A program made the translations under genes and the position numbers. Below, piece after piece: positions 33,678 to 41,259 of a stretch of DNA of 64,000 nt. The DNA is taken from assembly GCF_002157735.2 (NCBI RefSeq), contig NZ_AP018690.1, positions 248,001 through 312,000 of the forward strand. Direction: 5' to 3'. The stretch is from Vibrio aphrogenes. GTDB taxonomy: Bacteria; Pseudomonadota; Gammaproteobacteria; Enterobacterales; Vibrionaceae. The notes under the pieces are model-generated. The model saw only the letters and a list, made by a program, of their open reading frames with translations, had not been told where the DNA came from and searched no databases. Within the stretch, counting starts at the first letter, position 1. Each line of letters opens with the position of its first letter.

Positions 33678-33749
33678 ATGAGAAAATATATGGATAAGTT
33701 CATTATTGTGGCACTTATGCTGATACTTTCTTACTCGTTTTCACGTTAG
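33678..33749 (+). CDS. Putative 23-residue membrane peptide
   Basis: A 24-codon frame begins ATG-AGA-AAA-TAT and encodes a basic start (MRKYMDK), a continuous hydrophobic segment (FIIVALMLILSYSF) and a final SR. AGGAG is 8 nt upstream, an ideal ribosome site. Size and composition resemble type I toxin peptides or small membrane regulators. It is divergent from the beta-rich/GT51 operon. There is no comparative support, so it could be chance, but the ribosome site plus a perfect single-span peptide make it worth listing. No antisense RNA promoter was recognised. Confidence 0.4.
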   Translation: MRKYMDKFIIVALMLILSYSFSR

Positions 33750-33766
33750 TTTCATTGGTGTGAGAG

Positions 33767-33798
33767 ATTCCGGATAACTCGTCCCTCGTTTCCAGAAT
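33767..33798. repeat. Imperfect palindrome, REP-like
   Basis: ATTCCGGA and TCCAGAAT pair (one G-U) around a 16-nt centre. It sits at the edge of the island before the dkgB terminator; the rest of 33800-33960 shows no gene. Confidence 0.35.
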
Positions 33799-33962
33799 AA
33801 TGATTTTGAGTGACGCTTGATTTGTGCTTTTTGGGGGAGAGGGATCTTTTCGGGGCAAAAACGTTTTAGAAATAGCAGCGTATCGACTGCGATCACTGCC
33901 ATTTTAGTATGCTGCTCTAATACTCAGTATTAAGTTTTATTACTTGGCATATCAGAGAAAAA

Positions 33963-33985
33963 ATAAGGCCCTTGTCGAGCCTTAT
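33963..33985 (-). terminator. dkgB operon terminator
   Basis: The 7-bp stem ATAAGGC/GCCTTAT with a 9-nt loop is followed on the minus strand by a run of Ts. Confidence 0.8.
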
Positions 33986-34000
33986 ATCATGTTGTCAATT

Positions 34001-34810
34001 TTAATCCCAGTTAGGTGCGAAATCTGGATTCGCAAGACGATGATTACGATCGAGCGTGGCGATCTGTTTCATGTCATCTTCACTGAGTGTCACTTTTGAA
34101 TATTCTAAGTTACTAGCCAGGTTCTTTTCCTTGGTGCTGGAAGGAATGGTGACAAACCCTTGTTGAATAATCCAAGCGAGTACCACTTGAGCGGGGGTTG
34201 CTTGATGATTTTTTGCAATGGAACAAATAACATCATCTTTTAGCACATCACCGTAAGCAAAAGGCATGTAGGCGGTGACTAAAATGTTGTGTTGCTGACA
34301 AAACTCAACTACGGCTCGATTTTGCAAGTAAGGATGAATCTCCACTTGGTTAGTGAAAATCTCACCGTCACCTAAAATCTCAATGGCTTGCGTCATTTGC
34401 GCAGTAGTGAAGTTAGACACTCCAATGTGACGGGCTAAGCCAAGGTCTTTTGCTTTTTTCAGTTCAGTTAGGTATTCGGTCATAGAAACGGATTCATCTT
34501 TTAATGGCCAGTGGATCAAAAGCAGATCCACATATTCCGTTTGTAGCTTGTGTAAACTCTCTTTTAAACTTGGTAAAAAATCGGCTTGGGCAAATTTATC
34601 CATCCAAATCTTTGTGGTTAAAAACAGCTCTGAACGATCAAGCTGGCTATCAGTGATAGCTTGACCCACTTCGGCTTCGTTACCATAAATTTGCGCGGTA
34701 TCGATATGGCGATAACCAAGTTTTAGAGCCATTTCAACCGATTGATAAGCATCTTGACCTTTGAGGCGAAACGTACCAGCGCCAAGAGCGGGCATTAAAT
34801 GGGAAGACAT
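34001..34810 (-). CDS. dkgB: Aldo/keto reductase, 2,5-diketo-D-gluconate reductase B type
   Basis: The 269-residue protein has AKR landmarks: GAGTFRLKG, GYRHIDTAQIYGNEAEVG (catalytic Asp and Tyr), the Lys in TTKIWMD, the His in LLIHWPL, GVSNFT, and PSSTKEKNLASNL for NADPH. The order and wording follow E. coli DkgB closely. It reduces aldehydes and ketones such as methylglyoxal or diketogluconate with NADPH. AAGGAGA supports ATG 34810; 32 further in-frame codons upstream overlap the previous gene and have no site. It is the last of three oxidoreductase genes in one operon. Confidence 0.9.
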   Translation of the reverse strand: MSSHLMPALGAGTFRLKGQDAYQSVEMALKLGYRHIDTAQIYGNEAEVGQAITDSQLDRSELFLTTKIWMDKFAQADFLPSLKESLHKLQTEYVDLLLIHWPLKDESVSMTEYLTELKKAKDLGLARHIGVSNFTTAQMTQAIEILGDGEIFTNQVEIHPYLQNRAVVEFCQQHNILVTAYMPFAYGDVLKDDVICSIAKNHQATPAQVVLAWIIQQGFVTIPSSTKEKNLASNLEYSKVTLSEDDMKQIATLDRNHRLANPDFAPNWD

Positions 34811-34844
34811 AGCGATCTCCTTGTTATAAATAAATGTCAGATAA

Positions 34845-35798
34845 CTAGCACTGTACAACGTACTTAAGGGCTTTGCGACGATGTTCAAATTCTGATAAAG
34901 CCTCACTGAGCTGATCGAAGTTGACGGTATGAACAGGGTTGGCGATTAAGCTTCCGCTTTCAATTTGAGCCAGTAACGATTGGCCCGCTTGAGTTAATTC
35001 TAACCAATCTATCTCTAACCCTTCTTGATGTAAGGCACCAAGGGCAATTTCGTGCAAGGAAATACAACGCCCGAAAGCGGCAAGAGGCTGTGTATTGAGC
35101 CGACCTTGAATGCTTACACTATGACCATTTGCCTGTAATGCTGGCGCTAATTGTTGCGCACTGTCACTAGAGCGAGTGTCAAAAATGGCAAAAAATTGAC
35201 GTTCATTAAATTGAGCATCCATGGCATAGCAATGGCTAGCTCCCAGTGCGGCCAACTGCTCATGACGGTTCGGGTTCGCGGTCACAGAAACCTGAAAACC
35301 TTTTTGAGACAGTAATTGGATTAAGTAACGTCCTACCGAGCCTGATGCGCCACTGACTAATACCTCACGGCCTGCTTTGGCGGGGACTTTTTCAACGGCT
35401 TGCCATGCGGTTAGCAAGGGGCAAGGTAAGCTGGCTGCGGTAATGAAATCCATCTCTTCTGGAATCGGAATAATCACTTTTGCTTGCAGATGAATATGCT
35501 TGGCAAAGCTACCATCACGTTTTAGATTTTGATGGTAAGCCACGCGAGCGCCCAGTAAATGCTCTAAACTTGATGAGCCTACCGCGGTGATAATACCTGC
35601 GCCATCAACACCGGCAATCTGACCATCGGATAATACGCCGCCATGTATCACTTTGTAATCCACAGGGTTTAATCCAATGGCTCGATTTTCTATGCGAACT
35701 TCATTATCCGCTAGGGGAGCTAGGGCTTTGTCGGTTAACTGCAAATCATGCGTTTTTGTTTGTACACACCAAGCTTGAGTGTCAAAGGTTTGATTCAT
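34845..35798 (-). CDS. Medium-chain dehydrogenase/reductase, quinone-oxidoreductase-like
   Basis: About 317 residues with the MDR layout: N-terminal GroES-like domain (NEVRIENRAIGLNPVDYKVIHGG, VDGAGIITAVGSS) and a Rossmann domain with VSGASGSVGRYLIQLLSQKGFQV, the NADPH-binding loop. The zinc-ligand pattern of alcohol dehydrogenases is absent, so it is a zinc-free quinone-oxidoreductase type acting on quinones or enones. Two ATGs lie at the start; the second (35798) has AAGG at 7 nt and is preferred. It follows the OYE gene with almost no gap, so both enone-reducing enzymes are made together. Confidence 0.87.
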   Translation of the reverse strand: MNQTFDTQAWCVQTKTHDLQLTDKALAPLADNEVRIENRAIGLNPVDYKVIHGGVLSDGQIAGVDGAGIITAVGSSSLEHLLGARVAYHQNLKRDGSFAKHIHLQAKVIIPIPEEMDFITAASLPCPLLTAWQAVEKVPAKAGREVLVSGASGSVGRYLIQLLSQKGFQVSVTANPNRHEQLAALGASHCYAMDAQFNERQFFAIFDTRSSDSAQQLAPALQANGHSVSIQGRLNTQPLAAFGRCISLHEIALGALHQEGLEIDWLELTQAGQSLLAQIESGSLIANPVHTVNFDQLSEALSEFEHRRKALKYVVQC

Positions 35799-35807
35799 AT
35801 TCATACC

Positions 35808-36905
35808 TTATTGGTTTGCCGCAGAATAAGTAGGGTAATCGGTAAGCCCTTGTTCTGCGCCGCCAAATAGTGTGTCTGGGTTATGCTCGGCGAGTGGATA
35901 TTGGTGTTTGATTCGAGTAACTAAATCTGGGTTTGCCACAAATGGACGACCAAACGCTACCATATCGGCAAAACCTTGTTCTAACGCTTGTTGGGCTTTT
36001 TCTGGGTTATATTTACCCGCTAAAATGATGGTTTGATCAAAAGCCTGACGTAGGTTTTGCTTAAATGAGATAGGGGTATCTGGAGCGTCATCCCAATCAA
36101 CTTCCGCAATGTGAATGTAACCAATACCTTTGCGATTAAGCAATTTAGCCGCTTCGATATAAGTGACTTCAGGGTCGGAATCTACGGTGCCATTTAAGCA
36201 AGTGAATGGGGCAAGGCGGACGCCAACCCGTTCTTTACCTACCGCGGCCACTAATTGATCAACCACTTCACCTAAAAAGCGCAGACGATTTTCGGTGCTG
36301 CCACCATATTCATCCGTACGGTTATTTGCTTCAGAATCGATAAATTGATTAATGAGATATCCATTAGCTGCGTGCAGTTCAACACCATCAAAACCTGCTT
36401 CTAATGCATTTAGTGCCGCTTGATAATATTCAGCTTTCACATGCTCGATGTCATCATGAGTCATGGCTCTTGGTGTAGAACATGGCACAAAATTTGGCTG
36501 ATCTTTTTCGTCGATAAAGACTTTCACGCCTTCAGCAGCAAGGTCACTGGATGAAATCGGTTGCACGCCACCGGTATTGCTTAAATGAGTGACTCGGCCT
36601 ACGTGCCAAAGCTGGGCAAAAATTTTACCACCTTTGGCGTGTACCGCATCAGTGACGAGTTTCCAACCTTGGATTTGTTCGGCAGTATGAATACCAGGAG
36701 TCCAGGCATAACCCTGGCCAAGTTGGGAGATTTGTGTGCCTTCAGAAATGATAAGTCCGGCTTGTGCACGTTGTGCGTAATATTCCGCCATCATGGCATT
36801 AGCACAGCCATCTTTTGCACGTGAACGAGTCATTGGTGGCATAACAATACGGTTGTTTAAGGTGAGATTGCCTAATTGTACGGGGGTAAATAGATCGTTT
36901 TGCAT
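35808..36905 (-). CDS. Old yellow enzyme family alkene reductase (NemA-like)
   Basis: The 365-residue FMN enzyme opens LFTPVQLGNLTLNNRIVMPPMTRSRA and has the OYE motifs AQLWHVGRVTHLSN, the catalytic HAANGYLINQFID (His/Asn pair and Tyr nearby), RLRFLGEVVDQL and FGRPFVANPDLV. It reduces activated C=C bonds, nitrate esters or N-ethylmaleimide with NADPH. AGGA lies 6 nt before ATG 36905. It is the first gene of an operon with an MDR enzyme and dkgB, divergent from a LysR gene, suggesting an inducible reactive-electrophile detoxification unit. Confidence 0.93.
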   Translation of the reverse strand: MQNDLFTPVQLGNLTLNNRIVMPPMTRSRAKDGCANAMMAEYYAQRAQAGLIISEGTQISQLGQGYAWTPGIHTAEQIQGWKLVTDAVHAKGGKIFAQLWHVGRVTHLSNTGGVQPISSSDLAAEGVKVFIDEKDQPNFVPCSTPRAMTHDDIEHVKAEYYQAALNALEAGFDGVELHAANGYLINQFIDSEANNRTDEYGGSTENRLRFLGEVVDQLVAAVGKERVGVRLAPFTCLNGTVDSDPEVTYIEAAKLLNRKGIGYIHIAEVDWDDAPDTPISFKQNLRQAFDQTIILAGKYNPEKAQQALEQGFADMVAFGRPFVANPDLVTRIKHQYPLAEHNPDTLFGGAEQGLTDYPTYSAANQ

Positions 36906-37051
36906 AAGAATCCTATAAGTCATTTTCATGATGATGTTGTACATGGTAACAGAGGCTTTGTTTTTCATTAATATCAATAAAGACAAATAACTTTTGATTA
37001 AACTGCAAAAGAATTATGATGATGAGAGGACTTAAAAGGAAATGAAACAAC

Positions 37052-37939
37052 ATGATTAAAACAGAAGATTTACTCGCGTTTTTGGCTGTGGCTGAAAATG
37101 AAAGTTTTTCTAAAGCTTCGGCGAAAGAGAATATTCAAATTGCGACGCTGTCTCGTGCGGTGGCTCGATTGGAAAAACAGCTGGAGACGACTTTGTTTAA
37201 TCGCACCACTCGAAAACTCGTCATGACGGAAGAAGGGGCGGTCTTTAAAACGTACGCTCAAAAAGCGATACAAACACTCGAATTGGGTCAGCAGCATTTA
37301 CGTTCTCAGCAAACTGAGCCGGTTGGAAAATTACGGGTAGATTCAGCATTTCCTTTTATGGTGCATCAAATCGTACCGCATTTAGCGGAGTTTGAGCGTT
37401 TGTATCCGAATATTGAATTAGAATTGACCACCAATGAAACGGTGGTGGATTTGTTGGATAACAAAGTGGATGTTGCTATTCGTATTGGGGATTTAAAAGA
37501 TTCAACCTTGCATGCACGTTCGTTAGGCCGTAGTCCACTTAAATTGGTGGCAAGCCCAGAATATTTAGACCACACGGGGGAGCCAAAGACAGTTGAGGCA
37601 TTGTTTAAGCATAAATTGATCGGTTTTTCCCATTCTTCACATTTGAATCATTGGTATTTAAAAGAGGTGGATGAAGTGCCGAATTTTTCGCTTAAAGCCA
37701 GTAGTGGCGAGGTGATTAAGCAACTGTGCTTAAATGGATTGGGGGTTTGCGCGTTATCTTACTATATGATCCATAAAGAACTAGATCGCGGCCTCTTAGT
37801 GGAAGTACTGCCTGAGGCGATTATTCATCCTAATCGACGTGAATCAATACAAGCGGTGTATTACAAACAAAGTGCGTTGGCTTCAAGAATTTCACTGTTT
37901 CTAGATTTTATTCAAGATAAACTGAAATTACAGCCGTAG
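37052..37939 (+). CDS. LysR-family transcriptional regulator, divergent from the OYE operon
   Basis: An N-terminal winged helix (DLLAFLAVAENESFSKASAKENIQIATLSRAVARLEKQL, residues ~5-45, then LFNRTTRKLVMTEEG) is followed by a LysR substrate domain (residues ~90-290). AAAGGAAA precedes the ATG. Its start is 146 nt from the OYE start on the opposite strand, the classic layout of a LysR regulator controlling the divergent operon and itself. The inducer is probably an electrophile or quinone, by analogy only. Confidence 0.92.
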   Translation: MIKTEDLLAFLAVAENESFSKASAKENIQIATLSRAVARLEKQLETTLFNRTTRKLVMTEEGAVFKTYAQKAIQTLELGQQHLRSQQTEPVGKLRVDSAFPFMVHQIVPHLAEFERLYPNIELELTTNETVVDLLDNKVDVAIRIGDLKDSTLHARSLGRSPLKLVASPEYLDHTGEPKTVEALFKHKLIGFSHSSHLNHWYLKEVDEVPNFSLKASSGEVIKQLCLNGLGVCALSYYMIHKELDRGLLVEVLPEAIIHPNRRESIQAVYYKQSALASRISLFLDFIQDKLKLQP

Positions 37940-38017
37940 TTTCTCGTGATAGAAGGTGAAATTAATGAGGTAGAATTAAACCTATAAAGTGGGATTAAAT
38001 CAGCCGTGCAGACACAA

Positions 38018-38046
38018 AAAGGGCTCTTAAAATGAAGCCCTTTGTC
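38018..38046. terminator. Bidirectional terminator between LysR and DUF302 genes
   Basis: AAAGGGCT/AGCCCTTT with a 10-nt loop has T runs on both sides and serves convergent genes. Confidence 0.8.
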
Positions 38047-38063
38047 TTTATAGGTAGGAAAGG

Positions 38064-38585
38064 TTATTGAGTCGCCGCCTTGGCAAAATTGGCTAACGCT
38101 TGGCTCACTTTGCTGAGCACCTCATCGCAACCGCTTAGGTTATGTCGTTTGGCTAAATACTGTGGATCGTTATAAGTTAGCCAAACTTGGCCACCGTCAT
38201 CTTCGGTGATTAAAGCCTTCTGTGGTAAATCGATAGCAAAAGATTGCTGGCAGGCCATTAAGGGGGAGCCGACTTTCGGGTTACCAAAGATCACCAATTG
38301 AGTTGGACGTAAAGTAATACCGACATTTTTGGCGCTTTGAGCGTGGTCAATGCGATTAAACACAGTCATTCCTTTGGCTTTCAAAGTGCTTACCAGTTTA
38401 TCTGTCGTCGCTTGAACACTATGCTGGCTTTTAACCTGGATGAGTCCATTATCGCCGGTTGTGTTCGACATACTGGTCTTTGACATATCAGCCTCTGACA
38501 TATCTACCTCTGAAACATTTGCCCATGTCACATTGGCAGTCACTAGAGTGCAGAATCCGAGTAATAGGGGGCTCCATGACTTCAT
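38064..38585 (-). CDS. Periplasmic DUF302 protein
   Basis: About 173 residues: a signal peptide (to WA-N near residue 23), a short pentapeptide-repeat linker (SEVDM, SEADM, SKTSM) and a DUF302 domain with IQVKSQHSVQATTDKLVSTLKAKGMTVFNRIDHAQSA and VIFGNPKVGSPLMACQQSFAIDLPQKAL, the family core. The function of DUF302 is unknown. The second ATG (38585) has AGGAG 6 nt upstream and is preferred. It follows ggt by 40 nt in the same direction and is probably co-transcribed. The linker comes from a 15-bp tandem DNA repeat. Confidence 0.85.
   Translation of the reverse strand: MKSWSPLLLGFCTLVTANVTWANVSEVDMSEADMSKTSMSNTTGDNGLIQVKSQHSVQATTDKLVSTLKAKGMTVFNRIDHAQSAKNVGITLRPTQLVIFGNPKVGSPLMACQQSFAIDLPQKALITEDDGGQVWLTYNDPQYLAKRHNLSGCDEVLSKVSQALANFAKAATQ
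38464..38523. repeat. Four imperfect 15-bp tandem units in the DUF302 gene
   Basis: Units starting at 38464, 38479, 38494 and 38509 share the core TGACATATC with drift at the ends, encoding a five-residue repeat in the linker. Confidence 0.75.
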
Positions 38586-38625
38586 ATTCATCTCCTAAAA
38601 TATAGTTGAGCGATCAGTATTCAAT

Positions 38626-40431
38626 TTAGTATCCAGTCGTTAAAGCGCTTGGCGTTCTCGGATCGGAAGCGCCAAAGAAACCACCCTCATTATGCATAAT
38701 GGATTGGGTACTGCCCATGGCCTCTTTCTCTACCACGTTTTGTCCTTTGGCTTTGAGCAAATTAATCGTATCTTGGTTTAAGCCTTTTTCAATGCGCAGT
38801 TCATCTGGTAACCATTGATGATGTACTCGCACTGCATTGGTGGCTTCAGCAATATTCATTTTATGATCAATGACATTCATGATGATTTGTAACGTCGTGG
38901 TAATGATACGGCTGCCACCAGGGCTACCGGTTGCCAATATTGGTTTGCCATCTTTAAACACCAATGTTGGGCTCATTGACGAAAGGGGACGCTTACCACC
39001 CGCTACCGCGTTAGCATCGCCACCAATTAAACCATAACCATTGGGGACGCCCGGTTTGGCAGAAAAGTCATCCATTTCATTATTTAAAAGAATGCCAGTG
39101 CCATTGGCGACCATGCCTGTGCCATACGAGAAATTTAAGGTGTAAGTATTGGAAATGGCGTTACCATCTTTATCCATCACCGAAAAATGGGTGGTTTGGT
39201 CACTTTCATAAGGCATTGGCTGCCCATGTTTGATGTCTTTCGCTGGGCGAGCTTTGTCTTTGGAAATCTGCTCAAATAAGGAATGCGCATAGTCCTTGCT
39301 GGTTAAGCCTTTCATTGGCACTTTCACAAAATCTGGATCGCCTAAATACTCGGCTCGGTCAGCGTAGGCCAATTTCATTGCTTCGGCCATCACATGAATG
39401 GTATCAGCGGTATTGTGTCCCATGGCACCGATGCGGTAGTTTTCTAAAATGTTTAAGATCTGGATGATATGAATGCCGCCAGAGGAGGGAGGAGGCATAG
39501 AAGCAATACTGTAACCGCGATAATTTCCCATCACTGGCTCACGAATCACTGCTTTGTAACTTGCTAAATCTTCAATGCTCATTAGGCCGCCAGCAGCGGT
39601 GACTGAATCGGCAATAGCCTTGGCGGTGGCTCCTTGGTAGAAACCATCACGGCCTTGTTCAGCTATGAGTTTAAGTGAGTGGGCAAGATCTTTTTGTATG
39701 AATTTATCGCCAATTTGATAATCCGCTTGGCCGTTATTTTTGAAGAAAACCGGTTTACTGCTGTCCCATTTTTGCAACCGTTCTTTTGCGCTTTGCAAAG
39801 AGGTATATAAATCCGGTGTTACAACGATGCCTTGTTCGGCCAGTTTGATGGCAGGAGCTATGACGGTTTTGAGATCCAAAGTACCATAGTTTTCTAAGGC
39901 GGTAATTAAACCATCTACCGTACCCGGTACTCCGACCGCTAAGCCATGAAAGCGCGATAACTCTTCAACTGCGTTACCGTCTTTATCAAGATACATATCT
40001 TTGTAAGCTTTTGCGGGGGCCATTTCACGATAATCGAGAGCAAAAGTGCGTTTCTTTTTTGCATCATAAATCATCATAAAACCGCCACCACCAAGGTTCC
40101 CGGCGCGGGGAAGGGTGACGGCTAAAGCAAAGCCAACTGCCACACCTGCATCGACTGCGTTACCGCCTTTTTGCAAGATTTCAACGCCAATTTTAGAGGC
40201 TAGCGCTTCTTGGCTCGCCACCATGCCGTGCTCAGCCCAAACGGGATGGAAGATACTTTCGCTAGAATAAATGGCGGGCGTTTGCGCAAAACTGGTTTGG
40301 CTGATGACGCTGGATATTGCGGTGATGACGGTGAGCGTGAGAAGGTGTTTGACTTTTTTCAGTGGTGTTTGGTTTCGATGACGTGATGATGATTGAACGA
40401 ACAAATAGTGGTTAAAGTATGTTTTTATCAT
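38626..40431 (-). CDS. ggt: Gamma-glutamyltransferase
   Basis: The 601-residue precursor has a long N-terminal region with a hydrophobic signal (LLTLTVITAISSVISQTSFAQ), then GGT landmarks: MVASQEALASKIGVEILQKGGNAVDA, GNLGGGGFM, YREMAP, and the autocleavage site with the catalytic Thr in ESDQTTHFSVMDKDGNA, followed by PLSSMSPT and TGSPGGSRI. It is a periplasmic enzyme that cleaves glutathione and other gamma-glutamyl compounds. The N-terminus is ~20 residues longer than usual before the hydrophobic core. It precedes the DUF302 gene in the same direction. Confidence 0.95.
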   Translation of the reverse strand: MIKTYFNHYLFVQSSSRHRNQTPLKKVKHLLTLTVITAISSVISQTSFAQTPAIYSSESIFHPVWAEHGMVASQEALASKIGVEILQKGGNAVDAGVAVGFALAVTLPRAGNLGGGGFMMIYDAKKKRTFALDYREMAPAKAYKDMYLDKDGNAVEELSRFHGLAVGVPGTVDGLITALENYGTLDLKTVIAPAIKLAEQGIVVTPDLYTSLQSAKERLQKWDSSKPVFFKNNGQADYQIGDKFIQKDLAHSLKLIAEQGRDGFYQGATAKAIADSVTAAGGLMSIEDLASYKAVIREPVMGNYRGYSIASMPPPSSGGIHIIQILNILENYRIGAMGHNTADTIHVMAEAMKLAYADRAEYLGDPDFVKVPMKGLTSKDYAHSLFEQISKDKARPAKDIKHGQPMPYESDQTTHFSVMDKDGNAISNTYTLNFSYGTGMVANGTGILLNNEMDDFSAKPGVPNGYGLIGGDANAVAGGKRPLSSMSPTLVFKDGKPILATGSPGGSRIITTTLQIIMNVIDHKMNIAEATNAVRVHHQWLPDELRIEKGLNQDTINLLKAKGQNVVEKEAMGSTQSIMHNEGGFFGASDPRTPSALTTGY

Positions 40432-40541
40432 TGGGATCCCTCAGCAACGAAAAATTGGCTTTAGTTGCAAAATGGGGAGGAGTGCAACTAAAGCCAAGAA
40501 GTATAAACAAGCAGAGCAACCGAGATTATTAAAGGTATAGT

Positions 40542-40592
40542 AATTCCAACCGTATTCATTAGCTGATTATCTAATGAGTGTGATTGGTATAA
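40542..40592. repeat. Palindromic intergenic element, ATACCAAYC family (copy 2)
   Basis: The left end ATTCCAACC and right end TGATTGGTAT flank an inner stem CATTAG/CTAATG. It lies ~110 nt upstream of ggt and resembles the copies at 8.6 and 49.1 kb. Confidence 0.55.
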
Positions 40593-40701
40593 AAGCTAGG
40601 TTGTGCTTGTGTTGCGTCAGTGTCATTGATGAGTAACTGACCTATTGAGTGTGGTTGATAATTGACAATTACGATAGTTTTTAATGAAAAATATTATGCA
40701 G

Positions 40702-41073
40702 TTAATGAGTTATCGTGGAAGGTTCATTAAATGGGCGATAATAACGCTCAAAATAAGTTTCTAGCGCTAAAATTTCAGAGGCGACAATCCTTTGATCTTT
40801 AACCGAAACAGTAAACATTTGGTTATAAGATTGAGCATGGACACAATACGCACTATCGCGTTCACTGCCTTGGTTTAAGGCTTGTTGACACGCAAGATTG
40901 AATAAGTATTGGTATTGTTTGAGTGGTTTTATAGCTTGATTTTGATGAGAGCCGTCACTAATTTGCCATAAGAGCGTTAATAAGAGAATTAAGGTGAAAA
41001 CGGCAAAGAGGCGTCCTTCCGTCGGGCTGAGAAGTAATGTTGATTTGCGTTTCTTTTTTAAAAATACGGCCAT
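40702..41073 (-). CDS. Single-span membrane protein of unknown function
   Basis: The 123-residue protein has a very basic start (MAVFLKKKRKS), one membrane segment (LFAVFTLILLLTLLWQI, ~23-39) and a C-terminal periplasmic domain with two cysteines (ACQQAL, AYCVHA), possibly a disulfide, and a final ALETYFERYYRPF. No family recognised. It lies downstream of malT in the same direction but is separated by 187 nt, and upstream of ggt. Coding character is good, with no competing frame. Confidence 0.65.
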   Translation of the reverse strand: MAVFLKKKRKSTLLLSPTEGRLFAVFTLILLLTLLWQISDGSHQNQAIKPLKQYQYLFNLACQQALNQGSERDSAYCVHAQSYNQMFTVSVKDQRIVASEILALETYFERYYRPFNEPSTITH

Positions 41074-41259
41074 GTGATCATCCTTAATCAGTAGGCAGGT
41101 TACCTTGTGTTATTTATGTCATCTTTTTTCAATATAAACTATGTCTTTAATGATTATTTATACCATGTCACAAAACTGAACGCTTGTATTAAGGTCACGC
41201 TTTGTCTATTCGAGGATACTCGCTCCCATGCATTGAGTGGTTGATGGGAGCGAAAAAGA

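Noticed and set aside
31021..33990. Prophage or integrative element
   Set aside because: No integrase, transposase, tRNA or attachment repeats could be found; described only as an accessory island.
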